Source: an uncultured Clostridium sp.
GTDB taxonomy: Bacteria; Bacillota; Clostridia; Lachnospirales; Lachnospiraceae
DNA: 11,466 nt
Assembly: GCA_900540335.1 (NCBI GenBank)
Contig: UQFC01000090.1
Location: 1-11,466, forward strand
Direction of reading: 5' to 3'
Below, piece by piece: positions 1 through 6,396 of the stretch. A model generated the notes under the pieces. The model searched no databases. It saw only the letters and a list, made by a program, of their open reading frames with translations, and was not told the DNA's origin. Made by a program: the position numbers and the translations under genes. Within the stretch, counting starts at the first letter, position 1; every line of letters starts with the position of its first letter.

Positions 1-902
1 AATATGTAAATCAGTTTGCAGAGTTTAACCGGTTTACCAATTCTCCGGTAGCGAATTATCATGGAGAACTGTATTCTTTGCCATTTAATATGTATACCTT
101 TAACAAGATGTGGGGCGTAGTGACTCCGGAGGAGGCGGAAGCCAAGATTGAAGAGCAGAAGAAGGCAGCAGGAATTACAGAGCCGAAGAATCTGGAGGAG
201 CAGGCTATCAGCCTGGTGGGAACGGATATTTATGAAAAGCTGATTAAGGGATATACGGAGAAGCAGTGGGGACGGCCCTGCGATCAGCTTCCATCTTTTA
301 TTATCAAGCGGCTTCCGGTTCGATTTACCTTTGATAATAATTATTTTAATGCTTTGTATCAGGGAATTCCGGTAGGTGGTTATACAAAAATGGTTGCCAA
401 TATGCTGGAGGGAATTGAGGTTCGCCTTGGTGTGGATTATCTGGAGCATAAGGAAGAGTACGACAGTCTGGCGGAAAGGGTGATTTATACAGGCGCTATT
501 GATGCATATTTTGATTTCCGGTTGGGTGCTCTGGAATATCGTTCTGTCCGTTTTGAGACAGAGGTGCTGGACAAGCCGAATTTCCAGGGAAATGCGGCGG
601 TGAATTATACGGATGCAGAGACACCATGGACCAGAATCATTGAGCATAAGTGGTTTGAGTTTGGAACGCAGCCGAAAACCGTTATCAGCCGGGAGTACAG
701 TTCTGAATGGAAGCCGGGAGACGAGCCTTATTATCCGGTGAATGACGAGAAGAACGGAGCGGTATATCAGGCGTATCGTGAATTGGCGGCTCAGGAGGAA
801 AAAGTTGTTTTCGGAGGCCGTTTGGGTGAGTATAAATATTATGATATGGATAAGGTGATTGAGTCTGCGCTGACGATGGTGAAGGAAGAGCTGGAGAGAT
901 AA
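1..902 (+). CDS. glf: UDP-galactopyranose mutase, 3' part (5' end outside window)
   Basis: This enzyme interconverts UDP-galactopyranose and UDP-galactofuranose in the cytoplasm, using reduced FAD, to supply Galf for surface polysaccharides. The frame is open from the first complete codon at 3 and ends at TAA 900-902. Reading begins inside the family block YVNQFAEFNRFTNSPV and continues through LPFNMYTFNKMWG, EKQWGRP, RLPVRFTFDNNYF, GIPVGGYT, NFQGNAAVNYT, REYSSEW and the C-terminal FGGRLGEYKYYDMD, all typical of bacterial Glf. About 300 residues of a protein usually near 370 are present; the N-terminal FAD-binding GxGxxG segment lies upstream of the window. The TTG at 78 is internal and not a start. 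The acyltransferase gene begins 4 bp after the stop, suggesting one polysaccharide operon. Identification is by recognised motifs and is secure. Confidence 0.95.
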   Translation, partial: YVNQFAEFNRFTNSPVANYHGELYSLPFNMYTFNKMWGVVTPEEAEAKIEEQKKAAGITEPKNLEEQAISLVGTDIYEKLIKGYTEKQWGRPCDQLPSFIIKRLPVRFTFDNNYFNALYQGIPVGGYTKMVANMLEGIEVRLGVDYLEHKEEYDSLAERVIYTGAIDAYFDFRLGALEYRSVRFETEVLDKPNFQGNAAVNYTDAETPWTRIIEHKWFEFGTQPKTVISREYSSEWKPGDEPYYPVNDEKNGAVYQAYRELAAQEEKVVFGGRLGEYKYYDMDKVIESALTMVKEELER

Positions 903-906
903 AACA

Positions 907-1872
907 GTGATATCAGAACAAAATTATAAAATGGATAACATGAAAGCGCTGATGATATATCTGGTTGTGTTTGGACACATGCTGGAATGTTTTAATGGCA
1001 CTATAAGGTGGTGGATATATCTTACAATTTATAGTTTTCATATGCCTGTTTTTGCTTATATTACAGGATATTTTTCCAGAATAAATCCAGAAAGAACAAT
1101 AAGGGGGATTTTATATCCGTACTTTTTATATCAAACACTATATTTGGCGTTTCAGCGATTTTTTCTGGAACAGGAAAATATTTTTCAATTTACAACGCCG
1201 TATTGGCTTTTATGGTATCTGATTTCGTTGTTATGCTGGCAGATGCTGTTACCTCTGATTAGCTGGAAGGAATTTACACAAGGGAAGGTTTTGATTGCTA
1301 CGTTCCTTTTATCTTTGGCAGCTGGATTTGATAATACAGTGGGATATTATTTGAGCTTATCAAGAACGCTAGTTTTGCTTCCTTTTTTTGCAATTGGATA
1401 TTTTCAGTATTTTGATGGACTAATAGACAGGATGAAAAAAGGCGCGGGAAAGTATCTGTGCATTTTGGGGTGCGTTTTGTGTGTATTAGGAATTAAAAGG
1501 ATGTGTGGTGTTTTGCAGGCAGGCTGGATGTATCATTCTATGTCTTATGAGACCGGAGGATATTCTGTATGGATTCGCACAGGTCTTCTTTTGAATGCGG
1601 TTTTGTGGATTTTGTCATGGAGTGTTCTTATACCGAATCGTAGGATATGGCTGATTAGTATGTTGGGGCGCTATACTATGCCAGTTTTTCTTTTACATGG
1701 GTTTTTAATAAAATGGATGGCGAAAAGTGCTTTTTTTCACTGGTCAGAAAATGTCAATCTTCTTATAGCCGCAGTTTTATCAGCAGGAATTTGCATCTGT
1801 CTCGGAAATCCCTGGGCAGCAGGATTGACAGAAATGAAATGGAGGAGAAGACTTATGCGGAGGGTTGTATAG
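907..1872 (+). CDS. Acyltransferase 3 family membrane protein, probable polysaccharide O-acyltransferase
   Basis: A 321-residue hydrophobic protein with about ten membrane segments, fitting the acyltransferase 3 family, which usually moves acetyl groups onto surface sugars. The N-terminal block MKALMIYLVVFGHMLE carries the family histidine (H24) in the first membrane segment. FHMPVFAYITGYFS (about residues 44-57) is the second conserved block, and FLLHGFLIKW near the C-terminus is the usual last helix. The start is a GTG at 907, supported by GGAGAG at 893-898 with an 8-base spacer inside the end of glf; an ATG eight codons later is a possible alternative. The gene is clearly more AT-rich than glf, suggesting separate acquisition, which is common in polysaccharide loci. 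The acceptor sugar cannot be read from sequence. Family call is good; substrate is inference. Confidence 0.82.
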   Translation: MISEQNYKMDNMKALMIYLVVFGHMLECFNGTIRWWIYLTIYSFHMPVFAYITGYFSRINPERTIRGILYPYFLYQTLYLAFQRFFLEQENIFQFTTPYWLLWYLISLLCWQMLLPLISWKEFTQGKVLIATFLLSLAAGFDNTVGYYLSLSRTLVLLPFFAIGYFQYFDGLIDRMKKGAGKYLCILGCVLCVLGIKRMCGVLQAGWMYHSMSYETGGYSVWIRTGLLLNAVLWILSWSVLIPNRRIWLISMLGRYTMPVFLLHGFLIKWMAKSAFFHWSENVNLLIAAVLSAGICICLGNPWAAGLTEMKWRRRLMRRVV

Positions 1873-1930
1873 ATAGCGGGAAAGAGTAATTGGGGAATGA
1901 CTGATAGAGGAAGAAGTGAGGGGAATATGG

Positions 1931-2522
1931 ATGCCAACTCGAAAATATGATGAACATTTAGCTAAGGTTATACTTTCCAAGTTGGTTTCTCAGGATTTTG
2001 AGCAATTGGAATTGAGGGATAAACCAGATCTCCAATTTCCAGATCATTCTAAAGGTATTGAAGTAACGCAGGCAATTGGACAAAAACAACAGGAAGCGGA
2101 GCATTTGTATCTGAAGCTTATGAAAAAATGGTTCGTGATGAAAAAGGAACTAAAAAGAAGATAGAGGATTGCGGTGGAACATTCTATGGAGAAATTCTAG
2201 GAACTGAAGGAATGGATTCGTTTTCGCTGATTTTACAAGCTTTACAGAAAAAATTAGATACAATAAACCGTGGCGGATATGTGGTTTTTGAACATTATGA
2301 TCTATTTATATTTTCTGAAATTTATATTTATGATACACTGAAAGAACAAGCACTAGAATCTATGCTTGAGATATCAGAAAATTATGAACTGTGGTTTGAA
2401 AAGGTCATAGTTTCTGTACCAGGAATTTATGTATTTTTGATTTATTCTTGAAACAAATCAGGAATATCGAGTATCAAAATGATATGGGATTTGAAATAGC
2501 CAACATGCAAAATTATAAATAA
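1931..2522 (+). pseudogene. Frameshifted hypothetical gene with a possible PD-(D/E)XK-like N-terminus
   Basis: Two overlapping open segments read as one broken gene. The first starts at ATG 1931 (AGGGGA upstream at 1918-1923) and runs 57 codons to about 2101. There the coherent reading (AFVSEAYEKMVRDEKG) jumps to another frame, as if one G were lost from a GGAGG run. A second break falls in the T-run at 2434-2438: the current frame stops at 2448-2450, while the shifted frame continues (FDLFLKQIRNIEYQ) to TAA 2520-2522. Repaired length would be about 196 residues. Near residues 32-46, PDLQ followed ten residues later by GIEVT resembles a PD...ExT nuclease core; this is only suggestive. The function is not recognised. 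Sequencing error or programmed slippage could mimic decay, but two breaks plus AT-rich composition favour a degraded accessory gene. Confidence 0.6.
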
Positions 2523-2720
2523 TGAAAAATGTTGATGGAACTAAATGAAAAAGAAGTTTACCGTGACAGTGAAGAGTGTAGGATTAAATGTTTTGGTAAT
2601 AGTAAATTCCGTGGAAGCTTACAGAAATTATAGTAGCAGTAGATTGCTCAGCCGTTTGTTCTATGATAGGATGAAAAAAGAGATTGATATAAAGATTCAT
2701 AGAACAGGAGATGGTGGTAC

Positions 2721-3566
2721 ATGGGTGCAGCTGGTTGGCAGAGACAGGAACAGCGTCATCAGGAGGATCTTCAGAGGTTGAGAGGTTTCCGGCCGATTGA
2801 TGACACATTTATGCGTGGTCTGTTTAAGGAAAATATCCCGCTGGCAGAGTTTGTGCTTCGCATTATTACAGGAAAGCAGGATCTGATTCTGACAAAATGT
2901 GAAACACAGGCGGATTTCAAGCGTGTTACCGGAGCGCGGTCGATCTGTCTGGATGCCTATGCAACGGACAGCGCAGGAAAAAAATACGATATCGAGGTAC
3001 AGCGCTCAGATAATGGAGCAGATCCACATCGGGCGAGATATCATTCGAGTATGATGGATGTGGAGAATCTGGATGAGAAGCAGGATTACAGAGAGCTTCC
3101 GGACACATATGTTATTTTTATTACGGAAAATGACTACTACAAGGCAGGAGAGCCGCTCTATGTGATTGAAAACAGGAACCTTACTCTGAATAAGCCTTTT
3201 GATGACGGAGCTCACATTCTGTATGTAAATGGAGAGTACCGGGATGACTCGGATCTTGGCAGGCTGATGCATGATTTTAATTGTACGAATGCAGACGATA
3301 TGAATTTCGAGATTCTTGCGGAGAAGACGCGTTATTTGAAGGAGAACCCGAAGGGAGTGAGAGAGATGTGTAAGGTGATGGAAGACTTGCGGGAAGAAAG
3401 CTTTGCAGAAGGCCGGGCAGAAGGTCAGACAGAAGGCCGCAGGGAACAGGCGCAGATGACTGCCAGGAATCTTTCAGTTCAGGGCTTATCCGCGGAACAG
3501 ATTGCCCAGGCGGTTGGTTTTAGCGTGGAAGCTGTGAAGGAATGGCTTGCGCAGAAGACGGTTTAG
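2721..3566 (+). CDS. Rpn family recombination-promoting nuclease / putative transposase (PD-(D/E)XK), copy A
   Basis: A 281-residue protein of the Rpn/PDDEXK_2 family, DNA endonucleases related to transposases that promote recombination; the target here is unknown. The N-terminal FRPIDDTFMRGLF (about residues 23-35) is the usual opening. The catalytic core is LDAYA (D78) followed by KYDIEVQ (D90, E92, Q94), a PD-(D/E)XK variant with ExQ. Family blocks RYHSSMMD, LPDTYVIFITENDYY and GAHILYVNGEYRD follow. Residues about 208-228 are helical and charged. Then come glycine-glutamate repeats and a helix-turn-helix-like tail (LSAEQIAQAVGFSVEAVKEWL, residues 256-276). ATG 2721 has AGGAG at 2706-2710, spacer 10. 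No inverted terminal repeats were seen, so this is probably a stand-alone gene and not an IS. Confidence 0.88.
   Translation: MGAAGWQRQEQRHQEDLQRLRGFRPIDDTFMRGLFKENIPLAEFVLRIITGKQDLILTKCETQADFKRVTGARSICLDAYATDSAGKKYDIEVQRSDNGADPHRARYHSSMMDVENLDEKQDYRELPDTYVIFITENDYYKAGEPLYVIENRNLTLNKPFDDGAHILYVNGEYRDDSDLGRLMHDFNCTNADDMNFEILAEKTRYLKENPKGVREMCKVMEDLREESFAEGRAEGQTEGRREQAQMTARNLSVQGLSAEQIAQAVGFSVEAVKEWLAQKTV
3405..3440 (+). repeat. Three 12-bp tandem repeats in copy A
   Basis: Three in-frame 12-bp units built on CAGAAGG at 3405-3416, 3417-3428 and 3429-3440. They encode the EGRAEGQTEGR linker before the helix-turn-helix-like tail. The same three occur at 4690-4725 in copy B, but only two at 3644-3667 in the fragment gene. 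This is a likely slippage-prone length polymorphism in a flexible linker. Confidence 0.8.
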
Positions 3567-3571
3567 GCAGG

Positions 3572-3590
3572 TGTTAATAGGAGCCAGGAA
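3572..3590 (+). repeat. 19-bp direct repeat, first copy
   Basis: TGTTAATAGGAGCCAGGAA occurs here, right after copy A, and again at 3806-3824, right after the tail fragment. It marks the duplicated 3' flank of the nuclease gene. Its AGGAG also serves as ribosome binding site for the ORF starting at 3590. Confidence 0.8.
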
Positions 3591-3793
3591 TGTTTTTTGA
3601 AGAGATGTGTAAGGTGATGGAGGATTTGCGGGAAGAAAGCTTTGCAGAAGGCCAGGAAGAAGGCCGCAGGGAACAGGCGCAGATGACTGCCAGGAATCTG
3701 TCGGTTCAGGGCTTATCCGTGGAACAGATTGCCCAGGCGGTTGGCTTTCGTGTGGAAGCTGTGAAGGAATGGCTTGCGCAGAAGGCAGTTTAG
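3590..3793 (+). CDS. Stand-alone C-terminal tail of the Rpn-type nuclease (67 residues)
   Basis: This ORF repeats the last 67 or so codons of the flanking nuclease genes and lacks the whole catalytic core. It starts MFFEEMCKVMEDLREE, has one fewer 12-bp linker unit, and ends with the same helix-turn-helix-like segment (LSVEQIAQAVGFRVEAVKEWL). ATG 3590 has AGGAG at 3579-3583, 6 bases away, so translation is plausible although the segment arose by partial duplication. It differs from both full copies at scattered positions, with G-to-E and S-to-R changes among them, so it is an older or separately derived copy. Either it is a remnant, or it makes a small protein that could bind DNA or interact with the full nucleases; the latter is speculation. 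Confidence 0.6.
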   Translation: MFFEEMCKVMEDLREESFAEGQEEGRREQAQMTARNLSVQGLSVEQIAQAVGFRVEAVKEWLAQKAV

Positions 3794-3805
3794 GCAGATG
3801 ACAGA

Positions 3806-3824
3806 TGTTAATAGGAGCCAGGAA
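3806..3824 (+). repeat. 19-bp direct repeat, second copy
   Basis: Second exact copy of the 19-bp segment at 3572-3590. Here it is followed by unrelated sequence (AGGCTTTCTATTTTC) leading to copy B, so it marks the right edge of the partial tail duplication. Confidence 0.8.
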
Positions 3825-3834
3825 AGGCTTTCTA

Positions 3835-3863
3835 TTTTCTGAGAGTCAGATTTATAGTATAAT
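3835..3863 (+). promoter_or_regulatory. Possible promoter of nuclease copy B
   Basis: A perfect -10 TATAAT lies at 3858-3863, about 140 bp before ATG 4006. The sequence 17 bp further upstream (TTTTCT, 3835-3840) is a poor -35 match. It lies outside the leader shared with copy A, so if it works, copy B has a promoter that copy A lacks. Confidence 0.3.
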
Positions 3864-4005
3864 AAAAGAGAAAGAGCGGAGAGTATATCCAATAAGCCGC
3901 TTCCAGAGATTATAGTAGCAGTAGATTGCGGAGCCACTTGTTCTATGATAGGATGAAAAAACAGAGAGCAATAGAAACGATTCATAGAACAGGAGATGGT
4001 GGTAC

Positions 4006-4851
4006 ATGGGTATAACTGGTTGGCAGAAACAGGAACAGCGACATCAGGAGGATCTTCAGCGGTTGAGAGGCTTCCGGCCGATTGATGACACATTTATGCG
4101 TGGTCTGTTTAAGGAAAATATCCCGCTGGCAGAGTTTGTGCTTCGCATTATTACAGGAAAGCAGGATCTGATTCTGACAAAATGTGAAACACAGGCGGAT
4201 TTCAAGCGTGTTACCGGAGCGCGGTCGATCTGTCTGGATGCCTATGCAACGGACAGCGCAGGAAAAAAATACGATATCGAGGTACAGCGCTCAGATAATG
4301 GAGCAGATCCACATCGGGCGAGATATCATTCGAGTATGATGGATGTGGAGAATCTGGATGAGAAGCAGGATTACAGAGAGCTTCCGGACACATATGTTAT
4401 TTTTATTACGGAAAATGACTACTACAAGGCAGGAGAGCCGCTCTATGTGATTGAAAACAGGAACCTTACTCTGAATAAGCCTTTTGATGACGGAGCTCAC
4501 ATTCTGTATGTAAATGGAGAGTACCGGGATGACTCGGATCTTGGCAGGCTGATGCATGATTTTAATTGTACGAATGCAGACGATATGAATTTCGAGATTC
4601 TTGCGGAGAAGACGCGTTATTTGAAGGAGAACCCGAAGGGAGTGAGAGAGATGTGTAAGGTGATGGAAGACTTGCGGGAAGAAAGCTTTGCAGAAGGCCG
4701 GGCAGAAGGTCAGACAGAAGGCCGCAGGGAACAGGCGCAGATGACTGCCAGGAATCTTTCAGTTCAGGGCTTGTCCGCGGAACAGATTGCCCAAGCGGTT
4801 GGTTTTAGCGTAGAAGCTGTGAAGGAATGGCTTGCGCAGAAGAATGTATAG
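4006..4851 (+). CDS. Rpn family recombination-promoting nuclease / putative transposase (PD-(D/E)XK), copy B
   Basis: This is the near-identical second copy of the 281-residue nuclease. It differs from copy A at residues 3, 4 and 8 (MGITGWQK versus MGAAGWQR) and at the penultimate residue (QKNV versus QKTV). All core residues (D78, D90, E92, Q94) and the helix-turn-helix-like tail are kept, so both genes look intact. The start at ATG 4006 has AGGAG at 3991-3995, spacer 10. It converges on the minus-strand glycosyltransferase, with the shared hairpin at 4895-4938 between them. Two intact copies with silent as well as coding changes confined to the ends imply that both are kept functional, or that they were homogenised recently. 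Confidence 0.88.
   Translation: MGITGWQKQEQRHQEDLQRLRGFRPIDDTFMRGLFKENIPLAEFVLRIITGKQDLILTKCETQADFKRVTGARSICLDAYATDSAGKKYDIEVQRSDNGADPHRARYHSSMMDVENLDEKQDYRELPDTYVIFITENDYYKAGEPLYVIENRNLTLNKPFDDGAHILYVNGEYRDDSDLGRLMHDFNCTNADDMNFEILAEKTRYLKENPKGVREMCKVMEDLREESFAEGRAEGQTEGRREQAQMTARNLSVQGLSAEQIAQAVGFSVEAVKEWLAQKNV
4690..4725 (+). repeat. Three 12-bp tandem repeats in copy B
   Basis: Same three CAGAAGG-based units as at 3405-3440, encoding the glycine-glutamate linker. Confidence 0.8.
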
Positions 4852-4892
4852 AGATATACAAGGAGAATAAGTAAGAGAAAATTGTCTGATAG

Positions 4893-4938
4893 AAAAAGGC
4901 TGTACAGGGGGTGTAGTATTATCCCCTGCACAGCCTTT
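4893..4938 (-). terminator. Intrinsic terminator of the glycosyltransferase gene
   Basis: Arms at 4895-4910 and 4923-4938 form a 16-bp stem. Read on the minus strand, the one non-Watson-Crick position is a G-U pair and the stem is followed by TTTTT (complement of 4893-4897). The upstream arm lies inside the last codons of the glycosyltransferase, whose stop is in the loop. On the plus strand the same pair is an A-C mismatch and the T-run is short, so it should work less well for the nuclease gene. Confidence 0.85.
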
Positions 4939-6115
4939 CGTAAATGGTGTTCATTTTTTTTATAACAGAATCGGAGCTGAATGCTTCGCTGAGACGGCGG
5001 TTGTTCTGCCCCAGTTCCTGAAGACGGGCGGACAGATGACTTGGTGTATCTGTATCCAGCAGATGACGGATGGCCTGACTGTAGGCAGAGACGTCGTCTG
5101 CTTTTTTGATCATGATTCCTCCGGCGCAGATTTTTGCGGTATCGGTCTGTGTGAGAATTTCCCCCATTAGATCCTGACTGCCCCGGATATCTGAACAGAT
5201 AACGGGGAGTCCGCTGGCCATGGCCTCTAAAAGTGCCATAGGAAGGCCTTCCTGGTAGGAGGGAAACAGGAAAATATCTGCGGTCTGCAGGACTTCAAGC
5301 ATATCTTCCCGATATCCGGCGAAGGTGACCATATGGGAAATTCCCAGGTCATCGGCCAGCCGGTGAAGCTCTTTTTCCAGTTTCCCATGGCCGCAGAGCA
5401 GATAATGGATCTGCGTCATGTCTTTTAGCTGCGCCAGCGCCCGGAGAATGGATGCGTGATTTTTTCGGGGAATCAGTTCTCCGGAGGAGAGCAGAAGAAG
5501 CTTGTCTGTGGGGATTCCCAGCTCTTCTTTTTTCTGGAGGATTTCCTCTTCTGACAAGTGGGGAATTCTGGAAAAGTCCATTCCCACTCCGGGGAGATAG
5601 TCTACATATTTTGCATGAAAATGCTTTTTTGCCCGTTGGTAATCCTCATGATTAATGCAGATTTGCTGATCTGTAAAGCGTGAGAGGAATTTTTCCATCG
5701 GGTAATAACAGAGCCAGTTTACAGGTTTTGCACCCTTGAAAAAATGAAATCCATGAGCCGTATATATTACAGGCCCTGTGTGAGTGGCATGGGCGGCCAG
5801 CCGTGCCATAACACCTCCCATAGGCGTGTGACAGTGAACCAGCTGAAACTGCTCCTGTTCCATAACGGTTTTCAGCTGCCGGAAAACCGTAATATTTTCC
5901 GGCCTGAAGGGACTGCGGACGAAGTCAATCTGATGACGGATAATTCCGGTTCCGTCCAGCCGGTGATTATCTGTTCCGTAGGACGGTGTATTGTAATTGG
6001 ATGCATAGTGAACTTCAAACCCCATGTTTTGAAGGAGACGGACATTGTTCATTTCAAATTGGGGAACGAAGCCGCTGACTGTGGTAACTAAAAGGGCTTT
6101 CTTTTTTATCGGCAT
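4919..6115 (-). CDS. Glycosyltransferase family 4 (GT-B) protein, probable polysaccharide biosynthesis
   Basis: A 398-residue cytoplasmic GT-B enzyme that transfers a sugar from a nucleotide donor to a lipid-linked or glycan acceptor. The N-terminal acceptor domain has LVHCHTPMGGVMARLAA (about residues 92-108) and YTAHGFHFF (H121), typical of the EpsD/CapM-like group. The C-terminal donor domain has SSGELIPRKNH (R217, K218) and the E-x7-E motif EGLPMALLE (E289, E297), followed by AMASGLPVICSDIRG. No signal peptide or membrane span is seen. ATG 6115 is preceded by AAGGA about 11 bases upstream. It stands alone on the minus strand, convergent with the nuclease array and divergent from the transporter operon. 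It may belong functionally with glf and the acyltransferase, but the nuclease array separates them. Donor and acceptor sugars cannot be assigned. Confidence 0.9.
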   Translation of the reverse strand: MPIKKKALLVTTVSGFVPQFEMNNVRLLQNMGFEVHYASNYNTPSYGTDNHRLDGTGIIRHQIDFVRSPFRPENITVFRQLKTVMEQEQFQLVHCHTPMGGVMARLAAHATHTGPVIYTAHGFHFFKGAKPVNWLCYYPMEKFLSRFTDQQICINHEDYQRAKKHFHAKYVDYLPGVGMDFSRIPHLSEEEILQKKEELGIPTDKLLLLSSGELIPRKNHASILRALAQLKDMTQIHYLLCGHGKLEKELHRLADDLGISHMVTFAGYREDMLEVLQTADIFLFPSYQEGLPMALLEAMASGLPVICSDIRGSQDLMGEILTQTDTAKICAGGIMIKKADDVSAYSQAIRHLLDTDTPSHLSARLQELGQNNRRLSEAFSSDSVIKKMNTIYERLCRG

Positions 6116-6179
6116 ATGTACAGGAATCCTTTTCTTATAATTTGTTTTCTGGAATGATTTACTTTTGTATCTTATGAAC

Positions 6180-6188
6180 AGTATAGCA
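6180..6188 (-). promoter_or_regulatory. Possible extended -10 promoter of the glycosyltransferase
   Basis: On the minus strand this reads TGCTATACT, an extended -10 (TGnTATAMT), about 65 bp before the ATG at 6115. No good -35 is visible upstream, which is tolerable for extended -10 promoters. Confidence 0.35.
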
Positions 6189-6251
6189 TAAAAGACAGGA
6201 AGGCGGGCAGGAAAATCTGTCCTGTTTTGTGTTGGATTTTAGAGATATGCA

Positions 6252-6295
6252 TGCATAAATATTCTATATTATTAAATAAAGTGAATATTTAATGA
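6252..6295 (+). promoter_or_regulatory. ARG-box-like operator sites upstream of the transporter operon
   Basis: TGCATAAATATTCT (6252-6265) matches the ArgR/AhrC core TGNATWWWWATNCA at 13 of 14 positions. A second, half-conserved site TGAATATTTAATGA lies at 6282-6295. They sit about 40 and 10 bp before the -35 of the promoter at 6303. The match is direct. That they bind an arginine repressor is inference, supported by the arginine-type enzyme downstream; AT-rich DNA makes chance matches fairly easy. Confidence 0.4.
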
Positions 6296-6302
6296 AAAAT
6301 AC

Positions 6303-6331
6303 TTGACATCAGTGCATAATCAATGTATAAT
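6303..6331 (+). promoter_or_regulatory. Sigma-A promoter of the transporter operon
   Basis: TTGACA at 6303-6308 and TATAAT at 6326-6331 are both perfect consensus with a 17-bp spacer. Transcription should begin near 6338, giving a leader of about 60 bases to ATG 6397, with ribosome binding site GAGGGAGAG around 6382-6390. A promoter this strong usually implies repression, consistent with the operator-like sites just upstream. Confidence 0.88.
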
Positions 6332-6396
6332 CTTGCGTAAACACACAAAAAAGTGTAAGAATATACAGCAGAAAATGGAATGAGGGAGAGAATATT

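Larger units (their letters stand above)
2617..3566 (+). repeat. Direct repeat unit, copy A (nuclease gene plus leader)
   Basis: This segment is repeated at 3899-4851, offset 1282 bp in the leader and 1285 bp from the ATG on. The shared block starts about 104 bp before the gene and includes ATTATAGTAGCAGTAG and the stretch around CTATGATAGGATGAAAAA. Comparing by eye, 2787-3487 shows no difference, whereas the first 66 bp of the gene differ at 7 sites and the last 79 bp at 6. Confidence 0.93.
3899..4851 (+). repeat. Direct repeat unit, copy B
   Basis: Second copy of the 0.95-kb unit at 2617-3566. The leader differs by a net 3-bp gain and several substitutions. The gene core (4072-4772) shows no difference from copy A by eye, while both gene ends differ. 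Identity rising sharply in the middle suggests recent gene conversion or recombination between the copies. Confidence 0.93.

Noticed and set aside
2545..2781. 78-codon plus-strand open frame overlapping nuclease copy A
   Set aside because: It runs from unique DNA into the repeated leader and the nuclease start in another frame. The equivalent region before copy B does not keep it, and the product resembles nothing known.
3713..4093. 126-codon minus-strand open frame between the nuclease copies
   Set aside because: It is antisense to the tail fragment and the start of copy B. The matching antisense frame at copy A is shorter and differently bounded, and there is no convincing start signal.
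2617..4851. Nuclease array as an insertion sequence or composite transposon
   Set aside because: No terminal inverted repeats or target duplications were seen at the repeat edges. The genes belong to a nuclease family usually found without IS ends.
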